From: Candidatus Saccharimonadota bacterium | GTDB taxonomy: Bacteria; Patescibacteria; Saccharimonadia; Saccharimonadales; UBA4665 | Direction: 5' to 3' | Length of the DNA stretch: 6,765 nt | NCBI GenBank assembly: GCA_018061705.1 | Contig: JAGOTO010000023.1 | Location: 1-6,765 of the forward strand | In this document: positions 1-5,048 of the stretch, piece after piece | Position numbering within the stretch: position 1 is the stretch's first letter | How the letters are laid out: every line of letters begins with the position of its first letter | Made by a program: the position numbers and the translations under genes | The notes under the pieces: model-generated | The model's database searches: none | The model's input: the letters and a program-made list of their open reading frames with translations, nothing else | What the model was told of the DNA's origin: nothing

Positions 1-178
1 GCGCTGGGGTAAGTATGTCGCCTGTCTCGCAGTTGTGTCCAACGACCACATAATGTACGGATACGGTTGCGTCGTTCAGCACGGCTATCTGGTGTTGCGC
101 ACCGTACATTCCGGGACGAGCAATATCATTCATGCCTGTATCGAGCCGCAAGAATGCGTGTCCATCATCTTCCCCCAC
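1..178 (-). pseudogene. lysA: C-terminal fragment of the same decarboxylase, in a shifted frame, running off the window
   Basis: Reading the minus strand from 178 to 1, in a different frame from the 130-756 fragment, gives the C-terminal beta domain of a diaminopimelate decarboxylase. It shows LDTGMND followed by ARPGMYGAQH, matching the family's D-A/T-GMNDL-RP-LY block, then VVVGHNCETGDIL, matching the VVGP-CE-SGD block that supplies the active-site Cys and Glu. In intact relatives roughly 100 residues separate the HIGS motif from the GMND motif. Here only about 25 codons do, so an estimated 75-80 residues are gone and the frame changes at the junction (about 165-195). I see no start codon with a ribosome site for this part. 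It is a remnant, or an assembly deletion. Confidence 0.7.
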
Positions 179-756
179 ATGGTCGGATCGACACCCGAAC
201 CTATGTGTACGTGAAGTCGGTCAATCTTCACCCCGCCCTGCGCGGCCATTTCAAGCGCCTCCGGGACATAGGCTTGCCATAAACCGAAACTACTATTTGC
301 GCCGCCGGTGGTTGTGCGATTGTTGTGCCCCGCCCCAACCCCTGGGTTTACCCTCAAACCAAGCTGGGCGGGATGACTCTCAAGCGCCAAAAACAGTTCA
401 AGTTGATGAAGCGATGTGGCAACGTAGCGAACGCCCTCGGCCACAAGTTGGGGTAAATTATGGGCAGGCTGCTGGCTCGATAAACTAATTTTTTCTCCCC
501 GAATCCCAAGATCAAGCAGTTCCTGCGCCTCATAGCTCGAGCTCGCATCGAAATGCAGCCCAGCCTGATGAAAGATTTGGATAACATCAGGATGATTGTT
601 CGCTTTCATAGCGTATCTGGGTATGCACCCAAACGGCATTTCCAAACTGAGCAACTTTTTTGCTCGATCCACCAACATATCGCGTGAATACACGAAGCAC
701 GGTGTCCCCCGGGAGGCCGCCACATCTCGAAGCTGGCCGTCATCCCAGCGATGCAT
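130..756 (-). CDS. lysA: N-terminal part of a PLP-dependent diaminopimelate-type decarboxylase (disrupted gene)
   Basis: This 208-aa frame is the first half of a fold-III (alanine-racemase-like barrel) amino-acid decarboxylase of the diaminopimelate/ornithine family, which would make L-lysine from meso-diaminopimelate. Visible family marks are FVYS (21-24), YAMKAN (49-54, with Lys51 the expected PLP Schiff-base lysine), HFDASS (68-73), LRVNPGV (134-140), SSFGLW (155-160) and HVHIGSG (182-188). The start at 756 is chosen because its ATG overlaps the TGA of the upstream DUF427 gene as TGATG; the in-frame ATG at 780 adds only a non-homologous tail. Homology stops near DPTMW (190-194), and the frame soon ends at TGA 130. 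The C-terminal domain continues in another frame, and the middle of the enzyme (PLP-phosphate glycine loop, EPGR motif) is absent. The product should be inactive. Exact substrate among diaminopimelate-like compounds is inferred. Confidence 0.72.
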   Translation of the reverse strand: MHRWDDGQLRDVAASRGTPCFVYSRDMLVDRAKKLLSLEMPFGCIPRYAMKANNHPDVIQIFHQAGLHFDASSSYEAQELLDLGIRGEKISLSSQQPAHNLPQLVAEGVRYVATSLHQLELFLALESHPAQLGLRVNPGVGAGHNNRTTTGGANSSFGLWQAYVPEALEMAAQGGVKIDRLHVHIGSGVDPTMWGKMMDTHSCGSIQA

Positions 757-1055
757 CAAGCTACCTCTACACCCCGCCAAAAGGCCACATAGCCACTAAA
801 ATCTTTATGGACACGCTCAATTGCCGATGGGAGCGGCTCCGGATACGCCCACGCGGCATCAACATTTGTTTCCCCATTTACCGTGACATTGTAGTACTGG
901 CATTCACCCTTCAATGGGCACGTGTAGGGGGTTGGGCTCTTCACGAGTACCTCAGTTTTCACACAGTCCGGCGGAAAGTACCAGTTTCCCTCTATGTAAA
1001 TCAGGTCAGCTTTTTCTGCCTCGGCAATGACCGTACCATTCCATTGTGCTTGCAT
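756..1055 (-). CDS. DUF427 domain protein
   Basis: A 99-aa single-domain protein of the DUF427 family (a small beta-tent-like fold of unknown biochemical role). The family signature is clear: WNGTVIAEA near the N-terminus, then EGNWYFPPD (22-30), a CPLKGECQYYNV block (46-57), DAAWAYPEP (66-74) and the C-terminal GYVAFWRGVEV (88-98). Length is normal for the family, so the gene looks intact. The start at 1055 is backed by an AAAAGGAG ribosome site at 1063-1070, 7 nt upstream. Its TGA overlaps the ATG of the decarboxylase gene (TGATG), implying coupled translation. It lies 53 nt after the 7TM-A gene and may be transcribed with it or from its own weak promoter. No function can be read from the sequence. 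Confidence 0.9.
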   Translation of the reverse strand: MQAQWNGTVIAEAEKADLIYIEGNWYFPPDCVKTEVLVKSPTPYTCPLKGECQYYNVTVNGETNVDAAWAYPEPLPSAIERVHKDFSGYVAFWRGVEVA

Positions 1056-1082
1056 GTGATTACTCCTTTTCGCTATCTATCC

Positions 1083-1088
1083 AGTATA
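1083..1088 (-). promoter_or_regulatory. possible -10 box for the DUF427 gene
   Basis: TATACT on the minus strand lies in the short gap before DUF427, about 13 nt ahead of its AAAAGGAG ribosome site. No convincing -35 is visible 16-18 nt upstream (that stretch lies at the end of the 7TM-A gene). It may let DUF427-decarboxylase be expressed apart from 7TM-A, but it could be chance. Confidence 0.25.
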
Positions 1089-1108
1089 TCAATGCTGCCT
1101 ACGATAGA

Positions 1109-1714
1109 CTAATAGGAGCGGACGGCTCTTTCCCGGCTCTCGCGTGATACATACTGCGAAATACTTATCAAAGACACCATCAGAAGACTAAACAGACTTG
1201 CATAAAGCGGGTATAGCAGACCGATTAGTGTCGTGTGCTCCAGCCACACAGCCGACAAAACAAGTACTTGGCCAGTCCCCGCGACCGCATATGCGGCCAA
1301 GGATTCTTCCTCGGGATCTTGCCATGCATGAATAATCGTCGGCACGTAGGCGATGCCATCGATCAAAAGCGCCACGATCATAACAACGAGGGGATTCTCC
1401 ACGACAAACCATAGCACAATGCCAGCAACTGCCGCCATGAGTGTTACTTTTTCAAGATTCGAAACGTCCCGGCTTGCATACCGATACCCAATCACGACTA
1501 CGGCAAAACATCCGATCGCCGATATGCTTGACACGAGAGCGCTTCCCCATTGCTTTTCTTGCACCGAAACAATTGCCATCAATCCAAGCAACAATGTCCA
1601 GATAACCCAAGAGACCAAACGTGGCCGGGCCCCGTGCCGCAAAATATCTCGAATGTACGGTACAAAACTTACCGTTGCCAGTAATGTCCCAATAATCAGA
1701 ATTAGTTTTGTCAT
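1109..1714 (-). CDS. Seven-helix membrane protein 7TM-A, PQ-loop/SWEET-like (inferred)
   Basis: A 201-aa integral membrane protein; I do not know a named family. Hydrophobic segments lie roughly at 3-22, 35-51, 58-77, 89-105, 108-127, 138-158 and 163-186, i.e. seven helices in a 3-1-3 layout. Helices 1 and 5 each end in a proline motif followed by a basic or acidic loop: VPYIRDILRHGARP (18-31) with SW at 35-36, and IDGIAYVPTI (118-127) with DPEEES (133-138). This internal duplication recalls PQ-loop/SWEET carriers, but that is inference. It is a paralogue of the gene at 2460-3065, with the same length and the same paired motifs. The ATG at 1714 is preferred over the in-frame ATG at 1759 because GGAAAGGA sits just upstream and the protein then begins directly with helix 1. 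Its ATG overlaps the TGA of a possible small gene (ATGA). Confidence 0.8.
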   Translation of the reverse strand: MTKLILIIGTLLATVSFVPYIRDILRHGARPRLVSWVIWTLLLGLMAIVSVQEKQWGSALVSSISAIGCFAVVVIGYRYASRDVSNLEKVTLMAAVAGIVLWFVVENPLVVMIVALLIDGIAYVPTIIHAWQDPEEESLAAYAVAGTGQVLVLSAVWLEHTTLIGLLYPLYASLFSLLMVSLISISQYVSRESRERAVRSY

Positions 1715-1875
1715 TTTTTTCCTTTCCACCACAAGATGTACCAGAATGACTGGCACCAACCGAGCTTCGGTGTTTTATGTATATGTATTGTTTTTGCTCT
1801 CCGAAGAGCTGCCGGGAGCAACGGACCGTTAGTGCTGAACGTGCCAAAGATTGGAGTCGTCTTTTTGGGGAGCAT
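1711..1875 (-). CDS. Possible 54-aa small protein upstream of 7TM-A
   Basis: A short open frame from ATG 1875 to TGA 1711, overlapping the 7TM-A start as ATGA, the junction used by most neighbouring gene pairs here. The peptide is basic, rich in Pro and Thr in its first half, and ends with an aromatic stretch (LGWCQSFWYILWW, 38-50) followed by KGKK, which might be a short membrane-surface or membrane-spanning anchor. A purine run, GGTGGGGG, just before the ATG could act as a ribosome site, and an extended -10 lies about 36 nt upstream. I recognise no family. A frame of this length without stops is not rare by chance, so this may be only a leader region. Confidence 0.3.
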   Translation of the reverse strand: MLPKKTTPIFGTFSTNGPLLPAALRRAKTIHIHKTPKLGWCQSFWYILWWKGKK

Positions 1876-1900
1876 ACCCCCACCGCGAGCGGGACAACTT

Positions 1901-1930
1901 CTATAGTCTCAGTATACCATGAGTGCTATA
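1901..1930. promoter_or_regulatory. Promoter for the 7TM-A gene group, with a dyad over the -10
   Basis: On the minus strand an extended -10, TGGTATACT (1911-1919), lies just after msrA and ahead of the small frame and 7TM-A. A weak -35 (TTAGAT) is possible 17 nt upstream. The -10 is the centre of an imperfect inverted repeat: on the plus strand the arms are TATAG-T-CTCA and TGAG-TG-CTATA around GTATACCA. This could be a repressor site covering the promoter. No T-run follows the dyad in either direction, so it is not a terminator. Confidence 0.4.
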
Positions 1931-1935
1931 AAAAT

Positions 1936-2463
1936 CTAAGTATTGGCCGTTTCATTACGTAAAAATGCGCGTAACTTATCAAGTTTCGGGTTAATGACCA
2001 TCTGGCAGTAGGCCTGCTCGGGGTGCTCCTCGAAATAATTGTGATGGTACGCTTCGGCCTCATAAAAAACGTCTAGCTGCCCTACTTCTGTCACGATGGG
2101 AGCATCCACTTCACCTTGGATGGCTTCTACAACAGATTGGATCTTCTCCGCATCAGCCTCGTCGCTATAGAGTATGATCGAGCGGTATTCTGTTCCCACG
2201 TCTGCACCCTGCCGGTTAAGCGTGGTCGGGTCGTGCGTGGCAAAAAATATATTGAGCAGCCGCTCTAGGCTGGCTTTTGTTTCATCATACTCCACCTGCG
2301 CCACTTCAGCATGGCCAGTCCGGCCAGTACACACTGCCTCGTACGTTGGGTTCGGCACGTCACCACCAGCGTAGCCAGGCGTAACCTTCGTGACACCCTC
2401 GACCCGCTGGAACACTGCTTCAGTACACCAAAAACACCCGCCCCCCAGCACAATGTGTTTCAT
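1936..2463 (-). CDS. msrA: Peptide-methionine (S)-S-oxide reductase MsrA
   Basis: A complete 175-aa MsrA, which reduces the S-epimer of methionine sulfoxide in proteins and free methionine, using thioredoxin-type reductants in the cytosol. The hallmark GGGCFWCTE lies at 7-15, with Cys10 the catalytic nucleophile. Further family blocks are GYAGG (30-34), NPTYEAVCTGRTGHAE (38-53), FFATHDPTTLNRQGADVGTEYRS (73-95) and YHHNYFEEHPEQAYC (139-153), with Cys153 a likely resolving cysteine. Length is typical for a stand-alone MsrA with no fused MsrB. The ATG at 2463 overlaps the TGA of 7TM-B (ATGA), and an AAGGAG ribosome site lies inside the last codons of 7TM-B. It is the last gene of the ybaK-7TM-B-msrA operon. 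No clear terminator follows. Confidence 0.97.
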   Translation of the reverse strand: MKHIVLGGGCFWCTEAVFQRVEGVTKVTPGYAGGDVPNPTYEAVCTGRTGHAEVAQVEYDETKASLERLLNIFFATHDPTTLNRQGADVGTEYRSIILYSDEADAEKIQSVVEAIQGEVDAPIVTEVGQLDVFYEAEAYHHNYFEEHPEQAYCQMVINPKLDKLRAFLRNETANT

Positions 2464-3065
2464 ATTTGCTCCTTATTGCGGGCGCTTATTCTCACTCCGA
2501 GCCTGAAATAGATCAACAGAATCGCCACCATATTCGCAAACAGAATATACACCTGGAAACCAACATGTTCAAAATTCCACATTGCAACCGTCATGAGGCC
2601 CATGATTGTAGCGATTTCACCCGCCATAAATGTCCACGGGCTTTCCGTCTCCGGGTGAGAATATGACTTTACGAGCGTTGGCAGAAATGCCAAACCGTCG
2701 GCTAGTATACTTAATATGATTGCGACATTCCCCACACCCGTTATCCACCAGAGCAGCAGTCCGAGGAGCGAGAGTAGACCGCAGATAATATCAAATTTAT
2801 TTAGTTTCCATGCCGGATGTTTGACTAAAAAACTTGACACAAAAATCAAGAATGGCGAAAAACCGACACTAAACGTTACGATACTCTGCGCCAGACTTAC
2901 CCCTTGAGATAGCATTGATGCGAACGCAATCATAGGTGCGATGGTTAAAACGCCCCATGTTACCCGGTTTGGCCGAGCTTTCCCCCGAAACACATCGACG
3001 ACATAGGTGAGCGTGCCCAGCACGTTGATAACTGCAGCTACATATGCCCAGTTTTCGTCAATCAT
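2460..3065 (-). CDS. Seven-helix membrane protein 7TM-B, paralogue of 7TM-A
   Basis: A 201-aa integral membrane protein of exactly the same length as 7TM-A and clearly related. Hydrophobic segments fall near 6-25, 37-54, 57-81, 92-109, 111-130, 144-164 and 169-188, again 3-1-3. Matching motifs are TYVVDVFRGKARPNRVTW (20-37) after helix 1 and LADGLAFLPTLVKSYSHPETES (two blocks, 121-130 and 131-142) after helix 5. The paired D-x-x-R-x-x-ARP and DG-A-x-x-PT...PE-x-ES elements suggest two related half-units, as in SWEET/PQ-loop transporters; substrate unknown. The start at 3065 is chosen because its ATG overlaps the TGA of ybaK as ATGA; the ATG at 3083 would lie inside ybaK and add six non-membrane residues. 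It also overlaps msrA by ATGA, so it is locked into this operon. Confidence 0.83.
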   Translation of the reverse strand: MIDENWAYVAAVINVLGTLTYVVDVFRGKARPNRVTWGVLTIAPMIAFASMLSQGVSLAQSIVTFSVGFSPFLIFVSSFLVKHPAWKLNKFDIICGLLSLLGLLLWWITGVGNVAIILSILADGLAFLPTLVKSYSHPETESPWTFMAGEIATIMGLMTVAMWNFEHVGFQVYILFANMVAILLIYFRLGVRISARNKEQI

Positions 3066-3538
3066 ACAGCCAGTATACGGCATTTGTGGCCGGTGGCGGC
3101 AATGACCTTCTGGACATCTGCGGGGGTGAGGAAAACGGTGGCGGTGTTGTCGTTCGGGTGGAAGCCAAGTTCGGGCTCTTGCATGAGCGATTCGTCAAAC
3201 AGTACACGCAGGTTTTTTGACCCCGGGTGAAGTAGACCGAAGATAGAAACGCTTCCCGGACGAACTCCGACCAGATGTTCCACGAGTTCTGGTTTCACAA
3301 ATTGCAGCTTTTTAATTCCCAGCTCGTGCGCCAGTATCTTCATGTTCAGTCGGTTTAGCCCCCGCATCGCCACCATCCAGACCTGCTCCTTTTTCTCGTC
3401 GGTCAAAAGCAGCGTCTTTACCGGGACTTTTTCTGGTAGCTTCCTGCTACTTTCGGCTACCGTAAAGACAGCCTGGTGTTCCTGGAGGCGATATGGGATA
3501 TTAAGCTCATCGAGGACTGTAAAAACGGCTTCACGCAT
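3062..3538 (-). CDS. YbaK/ProX-type aminoacyl-tRNA deacylase (PrdX / ProXp-ala-like)
   Basis: A single-domain protein of the YbaK/Cys-tRNA(Pro) deacylase superfamily, which hydrolyses tRNAs carrying the wrong amino acid, most often Ala-tRNA(Pro). Counting from ATG 3538 (158 aa), the conserved lysine lies in VKTLLLTD (40-47, Lys41), followed by the hydrophobic strand VWMVAMRG, the block LVGVRPGSVSIFGLLH and the C-terminal GFHPNDNTATVFLTP (125-139). The latter two are typical of the PrdX/ProXp-ala branch. An in-frame ATG at 3571 would give 169 aa, but it lies inside the divergent gene and upstream of the only good -10 box. The start at 3538 lies 7 nt after that box and fits the family's N-terminal length better, which implies a leaderless mRNA. 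It heads the operon with 7TM-B (ATGA overlap) and msrA. Function by homology is secure; exact tRNA substrate is inferred. Confidence 0.9.
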   Translation of the reverse strand: MREAVFTVLDELNIPYRLQEHQAVFTVAESSRKLPEKVPVKTLLLTDEKKEQVWMVAMRGLNRLNMKILAHELGIKKLQFVKPELVEHLVGVRPGSVSIFGLLHPGSKNLRVLFDESLMQEPELGFHPNDNTATVFLTPADVQKVIAATGHKCRILAV

Positions 3539-3545
3539 ATCACAT

Positions 3546-3553
3546 AGTATAAT
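3546..3553. promoter_or_regulatory. Shared symmetrical -10 of a divergent, apparently leaderless gene pair
   Basis: AGTATAAT on the plus strand holds a perfect TATAAT (3548-3553) facing the 82-aa gene, and on the minus strand a TATACT (3551-3546) facing ybaK. In both directions exactly 7 nt separate the hexamer from an ATG (3561 plus, 3538 minus), which puts the expected transcription start at or next to the start codon. No ribosome site exists on either side in this 22-nt gap. -35 elements are weak, and no extended TG is present. Confidence 0.6.
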
Positions 3554-3560
3554 CTGTTTT

Positions 3561-3809
3561 ATGGCATTCAATCACTACGCAAAGCTCAAACGAATTTTGG
3601 CTACTGAGCCGCCCGGCTGGTATATTCGCCGTATAGACGAGCCGACTACCGCGCAGACATTTCGCGGTGAGGTCAGGCATTTCGACCACTATTACCGCCT
3701 CTGCCAAGCAGACGATTCGTACATAAAATACGGCAAATTCCAGCAGCTCGACCGTCTGGCCACCGCCCTTGGCGTACCAGTAGAGGCCCTGCCTATTGTT
3801 TCCGATTAG
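3561..3809 (+). CDS. Unrecognised 82-aa protein divergent from ybaK
   Basis: I do not recognise a named family. The protein is small, soluble-looking and charged: LKRILATEPPGWYIRRID (9-26), then TFRGEVRHFDHYYRL (33-47), IKYGKFQQLD (55-64) and a C-terminal LDRLATALGVPVEALPIV (63-80). The C-terminal pattern resembles the end of an Xre-type helix-turn-helix (L-R-A-ALGV-EEL), but the rest does not form a clear HTH, so DNA binding is only a guess. The longer frame from 3342 runs antisense through ybaK and is not credible. The start at 3561 lies 7 nt after a consensus TATAAT, with no ribosome site, suggesting leaderless translation. Its 3' end overlaps the decayed Fic/Doc frame tail to tail by 17 bp. 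Confidence 0.72.
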   Translation: MAFNHYAKLKRILATEPPGWYIRRIDEPTTAQTFRGEVRHFDHYYRLCQADDSYIKYGKFQQLDRLATALGVPVEALPIVSD

Positions 3810-4017
3810 CCGTCGTGTGGTTCTCTAGCCAGCGGGCTATTCCCTGAACACGCAAATGCTCCACGGCTACATGTACTGCGAAGTCTTCGAGCTCCTCGTT
3901 AGTTGCCGATAGCTCATTACCGTATAGCTTGAGCAATATTAATCCAGCAAGCACGGCTGTTGGCTTATTGCATCTATGATTTCGTGACCCGTGCAAGATA
4001 TATAAACTGTAAAGTTT
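3793..4017 (-). pseudogene. Decayed Fic/Doc-family toxin, C-terminal fragment
   Basis: The minus-strand frame 3793-4062 reads RNHRCNKPTAVLAGLILLKLYG and onward; from about 4017 this matches the C-terminal half of Doc-type toxins, which modify EF-Tu by phosphorylation. Intact relatives show NHPF-DGNKRTA then a hydrophobic helix ending LNG; here the loop is NH-RCNKPTA, about three residues shorter, with DG lost and the Arg of NKR changed to Pro. The tail, ELSATNEELEDFAVHVAVEHLRVQGIARWL, follows the usual ELxATDEEL...VA...IA-WL pattern. Everything before this, including the rest of the Fic domain and any antitoxin gene, is missing, and the space is taken by the plus-strand 2H gene and its promoter. 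The in-frame ATG at 4062 lies inside that gene, so I treat this as a remnant. Confidence 0.6.
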
Positions 4018-4020
4018 ACA
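4003..4020. repeat. Overlapping palindromes at the -35 of the 2H gene (operator candidate)
   Basis: TGTAAA-G-TTTACA (4008-4020) is a perfect odd palindrome, and the overlapping TAAACT-GTAA-AGTTTA (4003-4018) is a second inverted repeat. The right arm TTTACA is itself the -35 of the promoter for the gene at 4051, so a protein bound here would block or contact RNA polymerase. Confidence 0.45.
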
Positions 4021-4043
4021 ATTGGACTGTTTTATGTTAATAT
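4015..4043 (+). promoter_or_regulatory. Promoter of the 2H phosphoesterase gene
   Basis: TTTACA (4015-4020, five of six to TTGACA), a 17-nt spacer, then TAATAT (4038-4043). The ATG at 4051 begins 7 nt after the -10, the usual distance to the first transcribed base, and no purine-rich ribosome site is present. This is the best full promoter in the window and points to a leaderless mRNA. Confidence 0.65.
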
Positions 4044-4050
4044 AAATACC

Positions 4051-4626
4051 ATGGCTTACCACGGATATACGACAAAAGCTTCATACGAGGGGGCACCGAA
4101 CAGATCCTTGCGGATCGCTAGGCTAGCTTCAGATCTTGGTGGATTGGTTTCAGACGCCTATATTGATCTGGGAGATACATCTCGTCGAATCATTCCCCGT
4201 AAAACTCATCACGCAACACTCCTGGGCAGTACTGAGTTTACTAGGTATTATGGAGAACATACAAAGAATCCTTCAGAGATTCTAGATATCCTGAAAAAAA
4301 GCGAAGGCGATTTTTTCACAAGTAAACTCATGACAATGACTACCGGCATAACGCTCCTGGGCAGTAACGCGAGGCCAAGCGTTGCATTAGCTCTTGATGA
4401 TAGCGTCACTGATGAACGATCGGCCATCAAAGAAATAATTGATTCTCATCTAGGTATAAAAACCTCGTGGGATGGTGATGATGGTACCGATTGGCAGCCG
4501 CATATTACTCTGGCCGAAACTACTGACCAGCAGACTGCCGCTGATCTAATCAAAATTCTAAAGGCCAGTGGTAGATTACCGAGTTACATATTGCTTGACC
4601 CTGCAAAGCACGCTGTGAAGACCTAG
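4051..4626 (+). CDS. 2H phosphoesterase-like protein (LigT / cyclic phosphodiesterase superfamily)
   Basis: A 191-aa soluble protein with the two H-x-T-x motifs that define the 2H phosphoesterase superfamily: HATL at 54-57 (in THHATLLGS) and HITL at 151-154 (in WQPHITLAET), 97 residues apart, the expected range. Family members open 2',3'-cyclic phosphates or act on 2'-5' linkages at RNA ends or on small nucleotides; which of these applies cannot be told. The region between, GITLLGSNARPSVALALDD (99-117), looks like the central strands. The N-terminal 25 residues are basic and unassigned. The start at 4051 is set by the promoter 7 nt upstream; no ribosome site is visible. It converges on rnhA and shares with it a CTAG containing both stop codons. 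Confidence 0.75.
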   Translation: MAYHGYTTKASYEGAPNRSLRIARLASDLGGLVSDAYIDLGDTSRRIIPRKTHHATLLGSTEFTRYYGEHTKNPSEILDILKKSEGDFFTSKLMTMTTGITLLGSNARPSVALALDDSVTDERSAIKEIIDSHLGIKTSWDGDDGTDWQPHITLAETTDQQTAADLIKILKASGRLPSYILLDPAKHAVKT

Positions 4627-5048
4627 AGCCGTTCGCCTTCGCGGGCTTTGTTTGCCCAGTGATCGGCAAGCTCATTACCTTCGTGGCCGACATGACCGCG
4701 CACCCAAATCAATTCAGCTTGACTGCTCCGGTAGAGCGAGCAGACCTCCTGCACTATATCGAGGTTTTTTATCTCGCCGCCCTTTTTCTTCCAGCCATTT
4801 GCTTCCCAACCAAGTGACCATTTGGTAATGACATGTATCCAAAATTCGCTGTCGGTATGAATCTGGCATGGTTGCCCTGCCGCATGCTTCAGCGCCGCCA
4901 AGATGGCATAGCCTTCCATACGTATATTTGTCGTCTCTGCCCCGCTCGGCTCCCCACCGAGCACGACCGGCTTCCCTTCGGATACCACCGAGAAGCCCCC
5001 TGGCCCCGGGTTTGGACTCGCACTCCCATCGGTGAAATATACGATCAT
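4623..5048 (-). CDS. rnhA: Ribonuclease HI
   Basis: A complete 141-aa RNase HI, which cuts the RNA strand of RNA-DNA hybrids during replication and R-loop removal. The acidic active site is present: Asp7 in TDGSASPNPGPGG (6-18), Glu45 in NIRMEGYA (41-48), Asp66 in HTDSEF (64-69) and Asp129 in NELADHWAN (125-133). His119 lies in the flexible-loop motif VRGHVGHEGN (116-125). The segment WEANGWKKKGGEIKN (81-95) is the basic handle-like region that grips the hybrid. Length is slightly below the usual 150-155 aa but nothing essential is missing. The ATG at 5048 overlaps the TGA of the HsdR-N-like gene as ATGA, so translation is probably coupled. Its TAG lies in CTAG together with the stop of the convergent 2H gene. 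Confidence 0.97.
   Translation of the reverse strand: MIVYFTDGSASPNPGPGGFSVVSEGKPVVLGGEPSGAETTNIRMEGYAILAALKHAAGQPCQIHTDSEFWIHVITKWSLGWEANGWKKKGGEIKNLDIVQEVCSLYRSSQAELIWVRGHVGHEGNELADHWANKAREGERL

Noticed and set aside
660..1112. 150-codon plus-strand frame
   Set aside because: It lies antisense to the decarboxylase and DUF427 genes, has no family motif and no ribosome site.
1353..1832. 159-codon plus-strand frame
   Set aside because: Antisense to 7TM-A, whose helices and paralogue make the minus-strand reading secure; the composition is that of a shadow frame.
1866..1880. GGGG/CCCC hairpin as a terminator
   Set aside because: No T-run follows the stem on either strand; on the minus strand it is followed by AAAAA.
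1452..1883. 143-codon minus-strand frame overlapping 7TM-A
   Set aside because: It is a different frame from 7TM-A, shows no motif, and overlaps most of a well-supported gene.
1881..1900. ACCGCGAGCGGGAC looks a little like a T-box antiterminator element
   Set aside because: It is on the strand opposite to the downstream gene, and no specifier stem or T-box core is seen.
4219..4366. 13-bp direct repeat CTCCTGGGCAGTA, 135 bp apart in the 2H gene
   Set aside because: Both copies encode TLLGS in the same frame on separate strands of the fold; the flanks do not match, so it looks like chance or minor convergence.
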